This document shows positions 13,253 through 14,232 of a DNA stretch of 14,232 bases, piece by piece. Both the position numbers and the translations under genes were made by a program. The stretch covers positions 1-14,232 of the forward strand of contig JALSPE010000053.1 of assembly GCA_026986085.1 (NCBI GenBank), read 5' to 3'. Numbering within the stretch: the first letter of the stretch is position 1; each line of letters begins with the position of its first letter. The DNA is from Campylobacteraceae bacterium. GTDB lineage: Bacteria > Campylobacterota > Campylobacteria > Campylobacterales > Sulfurovaceae. The notes beneath the pieces are model-generated. The model made no database searches, had not been told where the DNA came from, and saw nothing but the letters and a program-made list of their open reading frames with translations.

Positions 13253-14232
13253 TTAATATGCACCATCTCTTTTAAGAACAACTTTAATGGTTTTAAAGAG
13301 TATGACAATATCTAACCATATTGACCAATTTACAACATACCATCTATCTATTTTTACTCTAAAATCGTAATTGGTATCGCTTCTTCCACTTACTTGCCAA
13401 AGCCCTGTAATTCCTGGTTTTACCATATAGTAGTATTGTGCATTCTCTTTATAGTAGCTATCAATCTCATTTTGAATAACAGGTCTAGGACCTACAAAGT
13501 TCATTTCACCCTTTAATACATTAAGTATCTGAGGAAGCTCATCTAGTGAAGTTTTTCTTAAAAATCTACCAACTTTTGTAACTCTTGGGTCATCTTTGAG
13601 TTTAAAACAGCTCTCCCACTCTTCTTTTATTTTACTATCACTCTCTAATAACTCTTTTAATATTTCGTTAGAGTTAGTAAACATACTTCTAAATTTTACA
13701 ACAGGTATAGTTTTGCCATCTTTTCCTACCCTATTGTGCATAAAAAAGATTGGACCTTTAGATTCTAATTTAATTGCAATAGCTATAATAGCTAATATTG
13801 GTAAAATTACTGGTAGCAAAATAATTGCTAAAATGTAGTTTAATATATTTTGCAATGCTCTTGTATGCCAACTCATTAATCTATTTTTAAATACTATTAA
13901 ATTTGTTCTTGTGTTTGAGAGTTCATATATATGAGAGTGGGTTAAGTCATACTCATCTAAAATAGGTGTAAATATTACATTTTTTCTTACCTTTATCTCC
14001 TCTTCAATTAAACTCTTAATACTCTCTATATTGCTCTTTTTAGAGTTAATAAAAAGAGTAGAAAAGTCACTCTTATCTGACTTTATATACCCTAAGTAGT
14101 GGTTTCCATAAATCTCTTTTTGTAAAAATGGATCTTCCCCATGAATATTTGCTTTTTTGCGCCACAAAGATAGTTTATAGAGTATCTTTTTTACAACTAT
14201 TTTTTGAATTGGAATTAAAAAAATCAAAAGCA
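13253..14232 (-). CDS. WbaP-type polyprenyl-phosphate sugar-1-phosphate transferase, 5' end outside the window
   Basis: About 326 codons are visible; the reading frame is open to the right edge, so the start and N-terminal membrane helices are missing. A soluble middle domain (Rossmann-like in WbaP) is followed by a hydrophobic re-entrant helix (YILAIILLPVILPILAIIAI) and the catalytic PF02397 domain: VVKFRSM, DPRVTKVGRFLRKTSLDELP with the conserved Asp-Glu pair, NFVGPRPV, PGITGLWQVSGR and the C-terminal KRDGAY. The enzyme moves a sugar 1-phosphate from a UDP-sugar to undecaprenyl phosphate, starting a lipid-linked glycan for O-antigen, capsule or exopolysaccharide. The sugar (galactose in classical WbaP) cannot be told from sequence. 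A polysaccharide locus probably continues beyond the right edge. Confidence 0.9.
   Translation of the reverse strand, partial: LLIFLIPIQKIVVKKILYKLSLWRKKANIHGEDPFLQKEIYGNHYLGYIKSDKSDFSTLFINSKKSNIESIKSLIEEEIKVRKNVIFTPILDEYDLTHSHIYELSNTRTNLIVFKNRLMSWHTRALQNILNYILAIILLPVILPILAIIAIAIKLESKGPIFFMHNRVGKDGKTIPVVKFRSMFTNSNEILKELLESDSKIKEEWESCFKLKDDPRVTKVGRFLRKTSLDELPQILNVLKGEMNFVGPRPVIQNEIDSYYKENAQYYYMVKPGITGLWQVSGRSDTNYDFRVKIDRWYVVNWSIWLDIVILFKTIKVVLKRDGAY

Noticed and set aside
14225..14227. TTG as the true start of the WbaP-like gene
   Set aside because: The frame stays open to the window edge, and the usual N-terminal membrane helices are absent, so the real start is outside.

Overview
The window is AT-rich DNA from a Campylobacterota (epsilonproteobacterial) chromosome, most likely a free-living Sulfurimonas/Sulfurovum-like organism. 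The assignment rests on the SPFH-protein tail at the left edge, heavy A/T codon use, strong TATAAT -10 boxes often preceded by TGC, and the styles of IlvD and WbaP. It is an inference; no rRNA or marker gene is present.

Layout, left to right. At 1-161 is the 3' end of an SPFH/band-7 gene (+). A spacer follows with two inverted REP-like hairpins (241-320). On the minus strand come a secreted L,D-transpeptidase (363-1199), a secreted DUF255/thioredoxin-fold protein (1260-3233) and a YfdX-family protein (3336-4205). Divergent from yfdX is an overlapping pair of small cysteine-bearing helical paralogues (4358-4591 and 4584-4835), which run head-on into a ClC-family channel or antiporter (4839-6104, -). 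Next are a small ICMT-like membrane methyltransferase (6207-6713, -) and a divergent TauE/SafE permease with a GTG start (6775-7512, +).

A 354-base non-coding stretch (7513-7866) leads into the clearest accessory unit, a translationally coupled pair (+): an AAA_21-type ATPase (7867-8976) and a DUF4276 TOPRIM-like protein (8969-9619). The architecture matches ATPase-plus-TOPRIM anti-phage systems such as OLD/Gabija and PARIS, but defence is inferred here, not shown.

Convergent with that pair is a minus-strand run read in the order ilvD (10701-12386), an HD-domain phosphohydrolase (10114-10668) and a small lipoprotein (9689-10066). IlvD makes the 2-keto acid precursors of valine, isoleucine and leucine. 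Its -10 box lies in an 18-bp perfect palindrome. Then come four plus-strand tRNA genes, Gly(GCC), Leu(UAA), Cys(GCA) and Ser(UGA), all with encoded CCA. A hairpin-bearing spacer and the 3' part of a WbaP-type polyprenyl-phosphate sugar phosphotransferase (13253-14232, -) close the window; the latter's 5' end lies outside.

Most of the window is housekeeping and envelope biology. The points worth attention are the ATPase/DUF4276 pair and its structured upstream region, the tandem three-cysteine paralogues beside yfdX and clc, a ClC protein with altered signature residues, and a REP-type inverted pair whose two stems differ by compensatory changes.
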